Below are positions 1-7,537 of a stretch of DNA of 64,000 bases, one piece after another (position 1 is the first letter of the stretch; each line of letters begins with the position of its first letter). Below the pieces are notes generated by a model, which was not told the DNA's origin, ran no database searches, and saw only the letters and a list, made by a program, of their open reading frames with translations. This stretch comes from Sporosarcina sp. FSL W7-1349. Its GTDB lineage: Bacteria > Bacillota > Bacilli > Bacillales_A > Planococcaceae. Position numbers and translations under genes: made by a program. The DNA lies in the NCBI RefSeq assembly GCF_038003045.1, contig NZ_JBBOOK010000001.1, positions 682,001 through 746,000 on the forward strand. Reading direction: 5' to 3'.

Positions 1-300
1 GTATACTCTGCCAGCAAACATGCAGTTATCGGTTTAACGAAAGGTGCCGCGTTAGAATATGCAAAAAAAGGAATTCGAATTAATGCACTTTGTCCGGGAG
101 GAGTAGAAACATCCTTAACAGCGAGTGTTACTGAGCAGTTTGAAAAGGGTGGTTACGTCCCTGAGGAAATACCAAATATGCGAATGGGCCGATATGCTGC
201 GCCTGAAGAACTGGCGGAAATGGTCGTTTATTTAGCGTCAGAAAAAGCGAGTTACATGACAGGTTCAGTAGTTGTTGTCGACGGAGGCTTAACTTTATAA
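1..300 (+). CDS. SDR family oxidoreductase, C-terminal part (5' end outside window)
   Basis: The frame is open from base 1 and encodes about 99 residues of a short-chain dehydrogenase/reductase. The visible motif YSASKHAV contains the catalytic Tyr-x-x-x-Lys, followed by the family's GIRINALCPGGVET segment and the C-terminal MTGSVVVVDGG signature. Such enzymes use NAD(P)H to oxidise or reduce a hydroxyl/keto group; the substrate cannot be read from this part. The Rossmann nucleotide-binding half lies upstream of the window. It ends before the beta-ketoadipate genes and may belong to a related catabolic unit, which is inference only. Confidence 0.9.
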   Translation, partial: VYSASKHAVIGLTKGAALEYAKKGIRINALCPGGVETSLTASVTEQFEKGGYVPEEIPNMRMGRYAAPEELAEMVVYLASEKASYMTGSVVVVDGGLTL

Positions 301-537
301 TTTTTCCAGTATAAGAGCAGTAATGGGAATGGGTACTTCGGAAGCAAATTATTTTGCAATAGAAGGAGCACCTGTGAACACGTCTTTTACATGTCAGGGG
401 AAACCATGCCAAGGTATCCCTTTTTCGGCATGGCATTCACAATGTGCTCTCGTGCAACTTCCTTCCTAATATGAAGTAAATTAGCTTACGCAGTAGTCCC
501 ACAAGAAATGTACCTACCATAGCAGTCATTGAAAAAA

Positions 538-577
538 GGATTCACTTGGTTTGTTACTGCCAAGTGGATCCTTTTTT
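538..577. terminator. Bidirectional terminator between SDR and IclR genes
   Basis: GGATTCACTTGG (538-549) pairs with CCAAGTGGATCC (560-571), followed by a T-run and preceded by an A-run. It can therefore stop transcription from both sides. The IclR gene's stop codon directly abuts it. Confidence 0.85.
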
Positions 578-1377
578 CATAAGTGGGTGATTCGATGTGA
601 CTTTGACAAATCCGAGCTGATTTGTTCGGCAGTTTGCAGCAGCAGCGGTAGAAATTTTTCTTCAATGAGTTCGCTATTTATCCGATCGGCATGAGATGAA
701 ATATTGATTGCCGCCACTGTTTTCCCTTCATGATTCCGTATGGGGGCTGCCAAGGAGCTGAGTCCTTCTTCCAATTGCTGTTCCACAAATACCCAACCAT
801 CTTTTTTGATTTGATCAAGCCTTGCCAGTAGGGCAGCTGGATCGACTACTGTTTGTTTTGTAAATGACTGTAAATTTGTTTCATTAAAAAACTGTTCCTT
901 TTCGTCCGGGGATAAATATGCGAGCAACACTTGTCCCATGGAAGTTGCGTAGGCAGGTAATTTGGAGCCCACCTCCAAAGAAATGGCCATGATCCGTTTT
1001 GTCGGGATTCTGGCGACATAAACGATATCTGTCCCATCTAAAACGGAAATCGAAGTAGATTCTCCCGTCTGCTCGACTAGTTTTCTCATATGCGGATGGG
1101 CGATTTCCCAAATGTTTTTGGAAGAAAGATACGAATATCCGAGGGACAGGACACGGGCGGTTAACGAAAAATGGCCTTCCTCCGATGTAGCAAACCCTAA
1201 ACTTTCTAATGTAAGTAATATTCTGCGTACAGCTGGCCGGCTCAATCCCGTAATTTTCGCAGCTTCCGTTACAGTGAGCGTTGGATTTTCATGTGAAAAT
1301 GCTTGAACTACGAGTAAGCCCCGTTCCAATGATTGGATAAAATCAGCGTTATTAATAGAATTATTTGAAAGTTCCAT
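577..1377 (-). CDS. IclR family transcriptional regulator (CatR/PcaR-like)
   Basis: A 266-residue regulator with an N-terminal winged helix-turn-helix (around LTVTEAAKITGLSRPAVRRIL) and a C-terminal IclR effector domain (around residues 80-255). The ATG at 1377 is preceded by AAGGGGA at good spacing, so the longer open frame up to 1476 is not needed. It is transcribed divergently from the muconate cycloisomerase operon. IclR proteins commonly control protocatechuate or catechol catabolism and respond to a pathway intermediate. From position I infer that it regulates the downstream ortho-cleavage operon and itself; the effector is unknown. Confidence 0.85.
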   Translation of the reverse strand: MELSNNSINNADFIQSLERGLLVVQAFSHENPTLTVTEAAKITGLSRPAVRRILLTLESLGFATSEEGHFSLTARVLSLGYSYLSSKNIWEIAHPHMRKLVEQTGESTSISVLDGTDIVYVARIPTKRIMAISLEVGSKLPAYATSMGQVLLAYLSPDEKEQFFNETNLQSFTKQTVVDPAALLARLDQIKKDGWVFVEQQLEEGLSSLAAPIRNHEGKTVAAINISSHADRINSELIEEKFLPLLLQTAEQISSDLSKSHRITHL

Positions 1378-1412
1378 TGACAATCCCCTTACTTTCATGA
1401 TTAGATTAAAGT

Positions 1413-1447
1413 GTACGATATACGAAATAAATGTACGTTTATCGTAC
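1413..1447. promoter_or_regulatory. Candidate IclR operator (inverted repeat)
   Basis: GTACGATA (1413-1420) is an exact inverted repeat of TATCGTAC (1440-1447) with 19 bp between. It lies in the divergent gap between the IclR gene and the muconate cycloisomerase gene, where an autoregulatory operator is expected. Confidence 0.55.
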
Positions 1448-1504
1448 AATATGTCGTGCGTCCTTGCAAGAGTCATCGTATAAAAATAGTAGAGGAGAAT
1501 AAGG

Positions 1505-2647
1505 ATGAAAACAGCGATTAAACAGCTTCAATCCGTCATCGTGGACGTTCCTATCAAAAGACCTCATCAATTTTCTACCGAAATTGTGTCAACAAAAAGT
1601 TTTGTAATCATTCAAGTAGAGTTGGAGAATGGTCTGATTGGGATAGGAGAAGGAACGACGCCGGGCATTTGGTGGAACGGGGAAAGCACGGAGACGATGC
1701 AGCTGGTAATTGAGCAGTATATCAAACCGCTTCTCATCGGGAAAGACCCAAGAAATATAGAGCAGTTATTGCAGTCGTTTGATCGTCATGTACGTGCCAA
1801 TCCATTTGCAAAAGCGACAGTAGAAATGGCGCTTTTTGATGTCGTCGGCAAAATCTACAATGCACCGGTCCACCAATTACTGGGCGGTTTATTTCAAGAG
1901 GCGATCGATGTGAAATGGGCGTTGGCGACAGGAGATGCGGATGGCGATATCGAAGAAGGTAAAGAGCTTGTCCGCAGCAAGCAATATAAGGATTTTAAAA
2001 TTAAAGCAGGTAAATTCGAGCCGGCTGCGGATGCGAAACGTGCAGTTAAAATTGCGGAGGGGCTGCGGGGAATTTCCACAATCGGAATTGACCCGAATGG
2101 TTCATGGAACAGAGGTACGACGGTCAGATGGATGGATCGATTAAACGAGGCGGGAGTCGATTTCCTAGAACAACCGCTTGCTCCTTTGGATTTTGAAGGG
2201 GCGGCCAAATTGGTGGAAATGAAAAAAGTGCCTGTCATGGCGGATGAAAGCGTCGCGACCATTCAAGATGCGCAACGTCTCGCCCAAGAAAAAGCAGCGG
2301 ATATCTTTTCATTGAAAATCCATAAATCGGGCGGGATGCGAAACACGCTGAAAGTGGCCGCGATTGCAGAGGCAGCGGGGATTTCCTGTTTCGGCGGGAC
2401 GTCGCTTGAAAGTTCCATTGGATCAGCGGCAAGTATCCATGCGTTCGGCGTGTTGAGAAATTTGGACTACGGTTGCGAAACATTCGGGCCGCAATGGCTT
2501 GCTGATGATCTAGTGAAAAATCCGCTTGAATTTAAGGATGGCAAGATCAGAATCCCTTCCGGCCCGGGATTGGGTGTTGAATTGGATGAATCGAAGATTG
2601 AAAAATATAAAAGAAGGCAGGAGGCATTTGCTAATGGCTTATTTTGA
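1505..2647 (+). CDS. catB: Muconate cycloisomerase (enolase superfamily)
   Basis: A 380-residue protein of the mandelate racemase/muconate lactonizing enzyme family. It shows the KxK motif (FKIKAGK near residue 164), the metal-binding acids in GIDPNGSW, FLEQPL and MADESV, and a second catalytic Lys in FSLKIHKSGG. CatB converts cis,cis-muconate to muconolactone in the catechol branch of the beta-ketoadipate pathway. The ATG follows GAGGAGAATAAGG. It is the first gene of a tightly packed operon and overlaps the next gene by 14 bp. A chloromuconate or dipeptide epimerase role cannot be fully excluded, but the neighbours favour CatB. Confidence 0.88.
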   Translation: MKTAIKQLQSVIVDVPIKRPHQFSTEIVSTKSFVIIQVELENGLIGIGEGTTPGIWWNGESTETMQLVIEQYIKPLLIGKDPRNIEQLLQSFDRHVRANPFAKATVEMALFDVVGKIYNAPVHQLLGGLFQEAIDVKWALATGDADGDIEEGKELVRSKQYKDFKIKAGKFEPAADAKRAVKIAEGLRGISTIGIDPNGSWNRGTTVRWMDRLNEAGVDFLEQPLAPLDFEGAAKLVEMKKVPVMADESVATIQDAQRLAQEKAADIFSLKIHKSGGMRNTLKVAAIAEAAGISCFGGTSLESSIGSAASIHAFGVLRNLDYGCETFGPQWLADDLVKNPLEFKDGKIRIPSGPGLGVELDESKIEKYKRRQEAFANGLF

Positions 2648-3101
2648 AGCACCTCGTTTAACTTTTTTATTTGATTTAGAGCTGCAAGTTGAAAAGGCGC
2701 ATTTGCCGGGGACGACGCCAATTGGAACGAGAAGGATTATTCGGGTAGAGGGCGGTCATTTTGGTGGAGGAGAAGTAAGTGGAAAAGTCGTTCCCGGCGG
2801 AGACGATTGGATTACGGTCCGGGAAGACGGGACCATTATCCAGGACGTTCGTATTTTACTTCAAACGGATGATGAAGAACTGATCATGATGTCTTACAGA
2901 GGAATCCGGACGGGTCCGAAAGAGGTGCTAGCCCGGCTTGATCGAAGCGAGGAAGTAGCTGTCGAAGAGTATTATTTCAGAACGAATCCAGTATTTGAGA
3001 CAGCATCTGAAAAATACGATTGGCTGAATAAAAGAATCTTCGTTTCCACAGGACAGCGGTTGGCAACGGGAGTAAAATATTCTGTTTATCAAGTAGATTA
3101 A
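2634..3101 (+). CDS. DUF3237 (UPF0311) family protein in the cat operon
   Basis: A 155-residue protein starting at the ATG at 2634, with GGAGG upstream inside the end of catB. It matches the DUF3237 pattern: GTRRIIRVEGGHFGGG, a VVPGGDDW block, a RxDGTxxxDxR-like segment and a long beta-rich barrel. The family has no firmly known reaction. It is translationally coupled to catB and followed 14 bp later by the lactonase-like hydrolase, exactly where muconolactone isomerase (catC) normally sits, and no catC is visible in the window. A role as a replacement isomerase is inference. Confidence 0.85.
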   Translation: MAYFEAPRLTFLFDLELQVEKAHLPGTTPIGTRRIIRVEGGHFGGGEVSGKVVPGGDDWITVREDGTIIQDVRILLQTDDEELIMMSYRGIRTGPKEVLARLDRSEEVAVEEYYFRTNPVFETASEKYDWLNKRIFVSTGQRLATGVKYSVYQVD

Positions 3102-3115
3102 GAGGCGGTGGAAGT

Positions 3116-3946
3116 ATGATAAAAGAATTTCATCTTGAACAAGATGTCACACTGGCGGGCCGCGACACACCGGGAGAAAAAGGGACCATCATTGCGCTGC
3201 ACGGACTTACAGGCAATCATAAAACGTTTTATCATTATAGAAAGCTGCTGGAAAACGAATATCGGTTTATTACTTACGATTTGCGCGGCAGAGGGAACAG
3301 CAGTCCGGCAGATGAACAAACTTCTTTGTTTCAGCATGCGGAAGATTTGAAAGCCTTTATTGCCAAAAATGAGATTGAACGCCCGATCCTCATGGGCTAT
3401 TCCATGGGAGCTTATATTTGCGCCCAAGTGGCGAGCGAAATCGATGTGGAAGCGCTGATTTTGCTGGATGGGGCAGGAACGGCTGAAGAGCGGCAGCGCG
3501 AGTTAATCCTTCCTTCGTTGAGCCGATTGGAGAAGACATATGAATCTCCAGACGATTATGTCGCGCAAACGAGGAAGGTTTATGAATCGCTGCATATCAA
3601 GTGGGATGAAATCATTGAAGACATTGCCCGTTATGAAGTGAAAAAAACGGCGGAAGGCTACCGACATAAGTCAGAATCATCCGACATGAAGAAGGATTTT
3701 AACAGTTTTTATGAATTTCATCCGAAAAAGGTGTTTGAAAAGATTTCTTGTCCCATCCTTCTGGTAATTGCAAACGGCAAATTAGGAGAAAAAGAGTCTT
3801 TATTCACAAAAGAAACATATACAGAAACCATTGCAGCTGCGAAGGATATCACCACAATTGAAGTGCCGGCAAACCATTACACGCTCATGTTCGAAAAACA
3901 ACCTAAAGTCGAAGACAGCATTAGTGCGTTTTTAAACAATTTGTGA
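3116..3946 (+). CDS. Alpha/beta hydrolase, probable 3-oxoadipate enol-lactonase
   Basis: A 276-residue alpha/beta hydrolase. The oxyanion motif HGLTGNHKT lies near residue 28, the nucleophile elbow is GYSMGA (Ser near residue 100), and the C-terminal NHYTLM holds the catalytic His. In the beta-ketoadipate pathway such an enzyme opens the enol-lactone to 3-oxoadipate. The assignment to this step rests on position between catB and the CoA-transferase genes. Similar hydrolases act on many esters and lactones, so the substrate is inferred. The start ATG has GAGGCGGTGGA upstream. Confidence 0.8.
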   Translation: MIKEFHLEQDVTLAGRDTPGEKGTIIALHGLTGNHKTFYHYRKLLENEYRFITYDLRGRGNSSPADEQTSLFQHAEDLKAFIAKNEIERPILMGYSMGAYICAQVASEIDVEALILLDGAGTAEERQRELILPSLSRLEKTYESPDDYVAQTRKVYESLHIKWDEIIEDIARYEVKKTAEGYRHKSESSDMKKDFNSFYEFHPKKVFEKISCPILLVIANGKLGEKESLFTKETYTETIAAAKDITTIEVPANHYTLMFEKQPKVEDSISAFLNNL

Positions 3947-3958
3947 AGAGGTGAAGGC

Positions 3959-4651
3959 ATGTATAAAGACAAACAAATGTCGATTTCTGATGCGCTTGCC
4001 CATATTCAATCAGGACAAACCATTATGGTCGGAGGATTTGGGTTAATCGGCTGTCCGCTGACGGTCATTCAACATTTGACGGAACATGATGTGAATGAAC
4101 TGACCGTGATTAGTAACAACGTAGGGGAAGCTGGAAAAGGGCTTGGCATGCTGTTAAGACAAGGGAAAATAAAAAAGGCGATCGGTTCTTATTTTACAAG
4201 CAACCGAGACGTCGCGAAATTTTATAATGAAGGAAAAATCGAGCTGGAGCTTTTGCCGCAAGGAACAATGTCCGAAGCAATCCGGGCAGGGGGAGCAGGG
4301 ATCGGCGGATTTTATACGAAGACGGCTGTCGGAACGGATTTGGCAAAAGGGAAAGAGGTCAAGGAATTGAAAGGGGAGACCTACTTGCTGCAAGAGAGCT
4401 TGACAGCGGATGTCGCAATTGTGAAGGCTTGGAAAGCAGATCGTTTAGGCAACTTGGTTTATTACAAAACGGCGCGAAATTTCAATCCGAATATGGCAAC
4501 AGCTGCTTCGTTCGTCATAGCGGAAGTAGACGAAATCGTGGAGGTGGGGGAGTTGTCTCCGGAAGAAATTACGACACCTCATTTATTCGTCGATGCCATC
4601 GTTAAAAGTGAGTGGGAGTTAACGAAAGAAGGGGTGAGGCAGATTGGATAA
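3959..4651 (+). CDS. 3-oxoacid (3-oxoadipate) CoA-transferase subunit A
   Basis: A 230-residue class I CoA-transferase alpha subunit with the N-terminal GGFGLIGCP turn and the family block GGAGIGGFYTKTAVGT. With the B subunit it moves CoA from succinyl-CoA to a 3-oxoacid. In this operon the expected acceptor is 3-oxoadipate (PcaI/CatI role), but ScoA acting on acetoacetate has the same fold and cannot be separated by sequence reading alone. It starts 12 bp after the hydrolase gene with GAGGTGAAGG upstream and overlaps the B subunit gene by 8 bp. Confidence 0.87.
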   Translation: MYKDKQMSISDALAHIQSGQTIMVGGFGLIGCPLTVIQHLTEHDVNELTVISNNVGEAGKGLGMLLRQGKIKKAIGSYFTSNRDVAKFYNEGKIELELLPQGTMSEAIRAGGAGIGGFYTKTAVGTDLAKGKEVKELKGETYLLQESLTADVAIVKAWKADRLGNLVYYKTARNFNPNMATAASFVIAEVDEIVEVGELSPEEITTPHLFVDAIVKSEWELTKEGVRQIG

Positions 4652-5297
4652 TAGCAGGGAACTGATCGCAAAACGGGCGGTGCAGGAATTGACTCCTCAT
4701 TCGATTATTAATCTGGGCATCGGGATTCCCACGCTAGTTGCAGATTATATTGACGACACGCAGCATATTTTACACACGGAAAACGGCATGCTTGGAGTCA
4801 CGTCAGTTGAAGAAAAGGATATTGATCCCCTGATTGTGAATGCCGGGAAATTGCCTGTCGGAGAGGCGGTCGGCGCTTCTTATTTCAGCAGTGCGGATTC
4901 ATTCGGGATGATTCGCGGTGGCCATATTGACGTCGCGATTCTGGGTGCCCTACAAATTGATGCGAAAGGGAGAATCGCGAACTGGGCCATTCCGGGAAAA
5001 GATATTATCGGTGTCGGCGGCGCTATGGACTTGCTGGAAGGTGCGAAGAAAATCATCATTACAACAAACCATACAGCGAATGACGGCAGCCCTAAATTTG
5101 TAGATACATGCACGTTCCCGATTACATCTGAACGCGTGGCGGATACGATTATTACCGAATTGGCCGTATTTCAATGGCGGGATGATCATTATGAACTTGT
5201 GGAACTGATGGGAAACAGCACATTAGAAGAAGTCCAAGCGAACACAACGGCAGCTTACACCATCAGCGAACAGGTCTTCCAGCAGGAAAAAGTGTGA
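4644..5297 (+). CDS. 3-oxoacid (3-oxoadipate) CoA-transferase subunit B
   Basis: A 217-residue beta subunit of a class I CoA-transferase. The motif HTENGMLG contains the glutamate that forms the covalent CoA-thioester intermediate. The start is a TTG inside the end of subunit A, with GGGGTGAGG just upstream, giving translational coupling and equal subunit amounts. It completes the first catabolic operon and is followed by a terminator hairpin. The next pathway step (3-oxoadipyl-CoA thiolase) has no clear gene in this operon. Confidence 0.87.
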   Translation: MDNSRELIAKRAVQELTPHSIINLGIGIPTLVADYIDDTQHILHTENGMLGVTSVEEKDIDPLIVNAGKLPVGEAVGASYFSSADSFGMIRGGHIDVAILGALQIDAKGRIANWAIPGKDIIGVGGAMDLLEGAKKIIITTNHTANDGSPKFVDTCTFPITSERVADTIITELAVFQWRDDHYELVELMGNSTLEEVQANTTAAYTISEQVFQQEKV

Positions 5298-5368
5298 GCA
5301 AATGAGTGCACTGGAGGCTTTTAGGATTTATGTATTCAAATAGGTTGATAGAAATGATTAGTGAAAAA

Positions 5369-5407
5369 TGGTGATGTATACGTACTCCTGATACATCATC
5401 ATTTTTT
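5369..5407 (+). terminator. Terminator of the cat operon
   Basis: TGGTGATGTAT (5369-5379) pairs with ATACATCATCA (5391-5401) with one G-U pair and is followed by six T. Confidence 0.85.
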
Positions 5408-5484
5408 CTTAATGATAGTCTGTGTGTACGAAACCCGGTCGGAAGAATGCTTTATGCCCGTGCTGTAAGTTCTTTGAAGCTTAT

Positions 5485-5498
5485 TGAAAGCATTTACA
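5485..5498 (+). promoter_or_regulatory. Candidate cre (CcpA) site upstream of the V4R regulator
   Basis: TGAAAGCATTTACA fits the catabolite-responsive element TGWAANCGNTNWCA at all but one defined position. It lies 30 bp before the start of the regulator gene. Confidence 0.5.
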
Positions 5499-5508
5499 AT
5501 AATTGTAA
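5494..5508. promoter_or_regulatory. Perfect 15-bp palindrome, candidate autoregulatory operator
   Basis: TTACAATAATTGTAA is a perfect palindrome around a central A, ending 20 bp before the start codon of the V4R regulator and overlapping the candidate cre site. Confidence 0.45.
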
Positions 5509-5528
5509 CAAAAAGGGAGAAGGACAGG

Positions 5529-7340
5529 ATGAAAGCGAATCAGTTATTGCTGCAAAACTTAATTGATGTCAATCCTCGCACCGGAATCATTAAACTCCAT
5601 GACAAACGGATGGGGTTAATTCCCATACAGGCTTTAGGGATTTTACGGCATGATTTAATAAATACGCTTGGAAAAGAACGGGCCAAAGGTTTCTTAATGC
5701 GCTATGGATGGGCTTGCGGTAAACAAGCTGCCGAATCGTTAAAGGAAAATTATGAATGGAAATGTATAAGGGAACTGGTGATGTCGGGGACGGCTATGCA
5801 TACCCTTGAAGGAATTGTCACAGTGGAACCCGATATTTTGGAAATCGATGGAGATCATTTGTATTTTACAGGATACTGGAAAAATTCATTCGAAGTGATC
5901 AATCACCTAACGGAAAAAGAGATTAGCAGTGAGGCGGTTTGTTGGACGCTCATTGGCTATGCCAGCGGCTATTTAACGAGTGCATTTGAAAAAGAAGTTG
6001 TTGCGTACGAAAAATACTGCTGTGGAAAAGGGGACGCGGTCTGTTATTTCGTCGCTGAAACGGTAGCGCATTGCGATGAAGAACATTTAAAAGACTTGCG
6101 CTACTATAAAAACGAATCCTTGCAGGCTGTTTTGGAAGACGTCTATTCAGAGATTGAACAATTGAATAAAAATATTATAGAATCCGAAGAAGCGCAAAAT
6201 CAGCTAACGGAGCTTTTTCTGCAAGGGAAGGATATTAACGAAACGACAAGTGCAATGGGCCGCATCCTTGGCCGCAGCATTGTCATTGATCACTATCAAG
6301 AAGTGTATTCCTCTCATTTTCATTGTCCTCAAGAGGAAGCCGCCTATCAAAAATGGAAGAACAGCGGAGTTATCACAAATCAGCAGGACGGTTTGTTTTT
6401 TGAATCATTTACGATGAAAAGTCATAATATGCAACTTGGGAATTTGACAATTATCGGAAAATGTAAACCGAACCAGAGGGAACTGCTAATTATTAAACGG
6501 GCCCTTATGGTATTTACCATTCAAATGTATCACCAAAGTAAAATGACTGAATCACTGTTGATGAAAAGAGAGCATTTTTTTGATGAAATGATTGAAAATA
6601 AATTTATCGATAATATGAATTTGAGCCGGCAAGCAGCTATTTTTGGCTTCAATACAAAAGAACCGCATTGTATTATCACCCTCAAAATTATTCCTGAAAA
6701 GATGAAAGAACGGGTGTTACATTTTTTAACAAAAAACGATGCTAAATTAGATTTATTTATGAAAGATCATTATATTGTAATCATTGTCGGCGCTAGCGAT
6801 GATCAAGAAGTTCAAGATATTTCGATGAGGTTAATGAATTGCATTAAACGGAATTTACCGGATGTTATTTTGCATATCGGTTCCGGACGGATCGCTGAAA
6901 CGGTCCATGATATGGGGAAAAGTTATGTGGATGCCACGCGGATTTGTGATTTTGTGCAGCTGACGTATCCGATTAGCAGCAGGGTGGCGACCTATAGTGA
7001 TTTGGAAGGGATTATGATGTTTTTAAATGGTGCTGACCATCAAGAACTGATCAAGTTTTATAAGAAAACCATAGGCACGTTAGTGGACTATGATGATGAA
7101 AATTCGGGTAATCTGCTCATTACATTGAAATCGTATTTGGAGAATAACGGAAATCTTCAACAGACAGCATGTGATCTGCATTTATCCATCGCCGGCTTGC
7201 GTTACCGGATTGAGAAAATCGAATCACTTAGTGATATTGATCTAAAGACGGGATCGGGCCGCTTTAATGCGCAGCTAGCTACCAGAATCTACTTTGGTTT
7301 GAAAATCATTAATGCTTCTAACACCGCTATCGAAGTATAA
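5529..7340 (+). CDS. XylR-N/V4R sensor regulator with PucR-type C-terminal HTH
   Basis: A 603-residue regulator. Residues 1-90 resemble the aromatic-sensing XylR N-terminal domain. Residues about 120-200 form a V4R domain with the typical Cys pattern (YCCGKGDAVCYF). The C-terminal 60 residues (LKSYLENNGNLQQTA onward) are the PucR/CdaR-type helix-turn-helix. There is no sigma-54 AAA+ domain, unlike XylR/DmpR of Pseudomonas. The ATG at 5529 follows AGGGAGAAGGACAGG; an in-frame upstream start at 5484 has no such site. Its place directly before the hydroxylase genes suggests that it senses a phenolic inducer and activates them, which is inference. Confidence 0.85.
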   Translation: MKANQLLLQNLIDVNPRTGIIKLHDKRMGLIPIQALGILRHDLINTLGKERAKGFLMRYGWACGKQAAESLKENYEWKCIRELVMSGTAMHTLEGIVTVEPDILEIDGDHLYFTGYWKNSFEVINHLTEKEISSEAVCWTLIGYASGYLTSAFEKEVVAYEKYCCGKGDAVCYFVAETVAHCDEEHLKDLRYYKNESLQAVLEDVYSEIEQLNKNIIESEEAQNQLTELFLQGKDINETTSAMGRILGRSIVIDHYQEVYSSHFHCPQEEAAYQKWKNSGVITNQQDGLFFESFTMKSHNMQLGNLTIIGKCKPNQRELLIIKRALMVFTIQMYHQSKMTESLLMKREHFFDEMIENKFIDNMNLSRQAAIFGFNTKEPHCIITLKIIPEKMKERVLHFLTKNDAKLDLFMKDHYIVIIVGASDDQEVQDISMRLMNCIKRNLPDVILHIGSGRIAETVHDMGKSYVDATRICDFVQLTYPISSRVATYSDLEGIMMFLNGADHQELIKFYKKTIGTLVDYDDENSGNLLITLKSYLENNGNLQQTACDLHLSIAGLRYRIEKIESLSDIDLKTGSGRFNAQLATRIYFGLKIINASNTAIEV

Positions 7341-7353
7341 TATCATTCTACTC

Positions 7354-7393
7354 GTCAACTGTATCGGTTTTTAATCGGACAGATGACTTTTTT
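7354..7393 (+). terminator. Terminator of the V4R regulator gene
   Basis: GTCAACTGT (7354-7362) pairs with ACAGATGAC (7379-7387) with one mismatch, followed by six T. Confidence 0.75.
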
Positions 7394-7450
7394 GAGGCTT
7401 TGATTCGTGGTAAATTTTATCCTCCGCAAAAACTGCTAGTCATCGTGAAG

Positions 7451-7498
7451 TATTACCTATCTATTTGCAGTTACAGATAGTTACGAATAGGTGTAATA
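7451..7498. promoter_or_regulatory. Nested inverted repeats upstream of the hydroxylase operon
   Basis: The outer arms TATTACCTAT (7451-7460) and ATAGGTGTAATA (7487-7498) are inverted with one extra base. The inner arms CTATCT (7457-7462) and AGATAG (7475-7480) are exact. The pair of arms sits just upstream of the hydroxylase gene and is a plausible target for the adjacent V4R regulator. Confidence 0.4.
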
Positions 7499-7506
7499 TT
7501 CAATTA

Positions 7507-7520
7507 AGTAAGCGATTACA
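7507..7520 (+). promoter_or_regulatory. Candidate cre (CcpA) site upstream of the phenol hydroxylase gene
   Basis: AGTAAGCGATTACA matches TGWAANCGNTNWCA at every defined position but the first. It touches the ribosome binding site of the hydroxylase gene, a place where bound CcpA would block transcription. Confidence 0.55.
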
Positions 7521-7537
7521 AAAAAGGAGGAATATTC

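Noticed and set aside
128..436. 102-codon minus-strand frame at the left end
   Set aside because: It overlaps the certain SDR gene on the other strand, has no ribosome binding site and has atypical composition.
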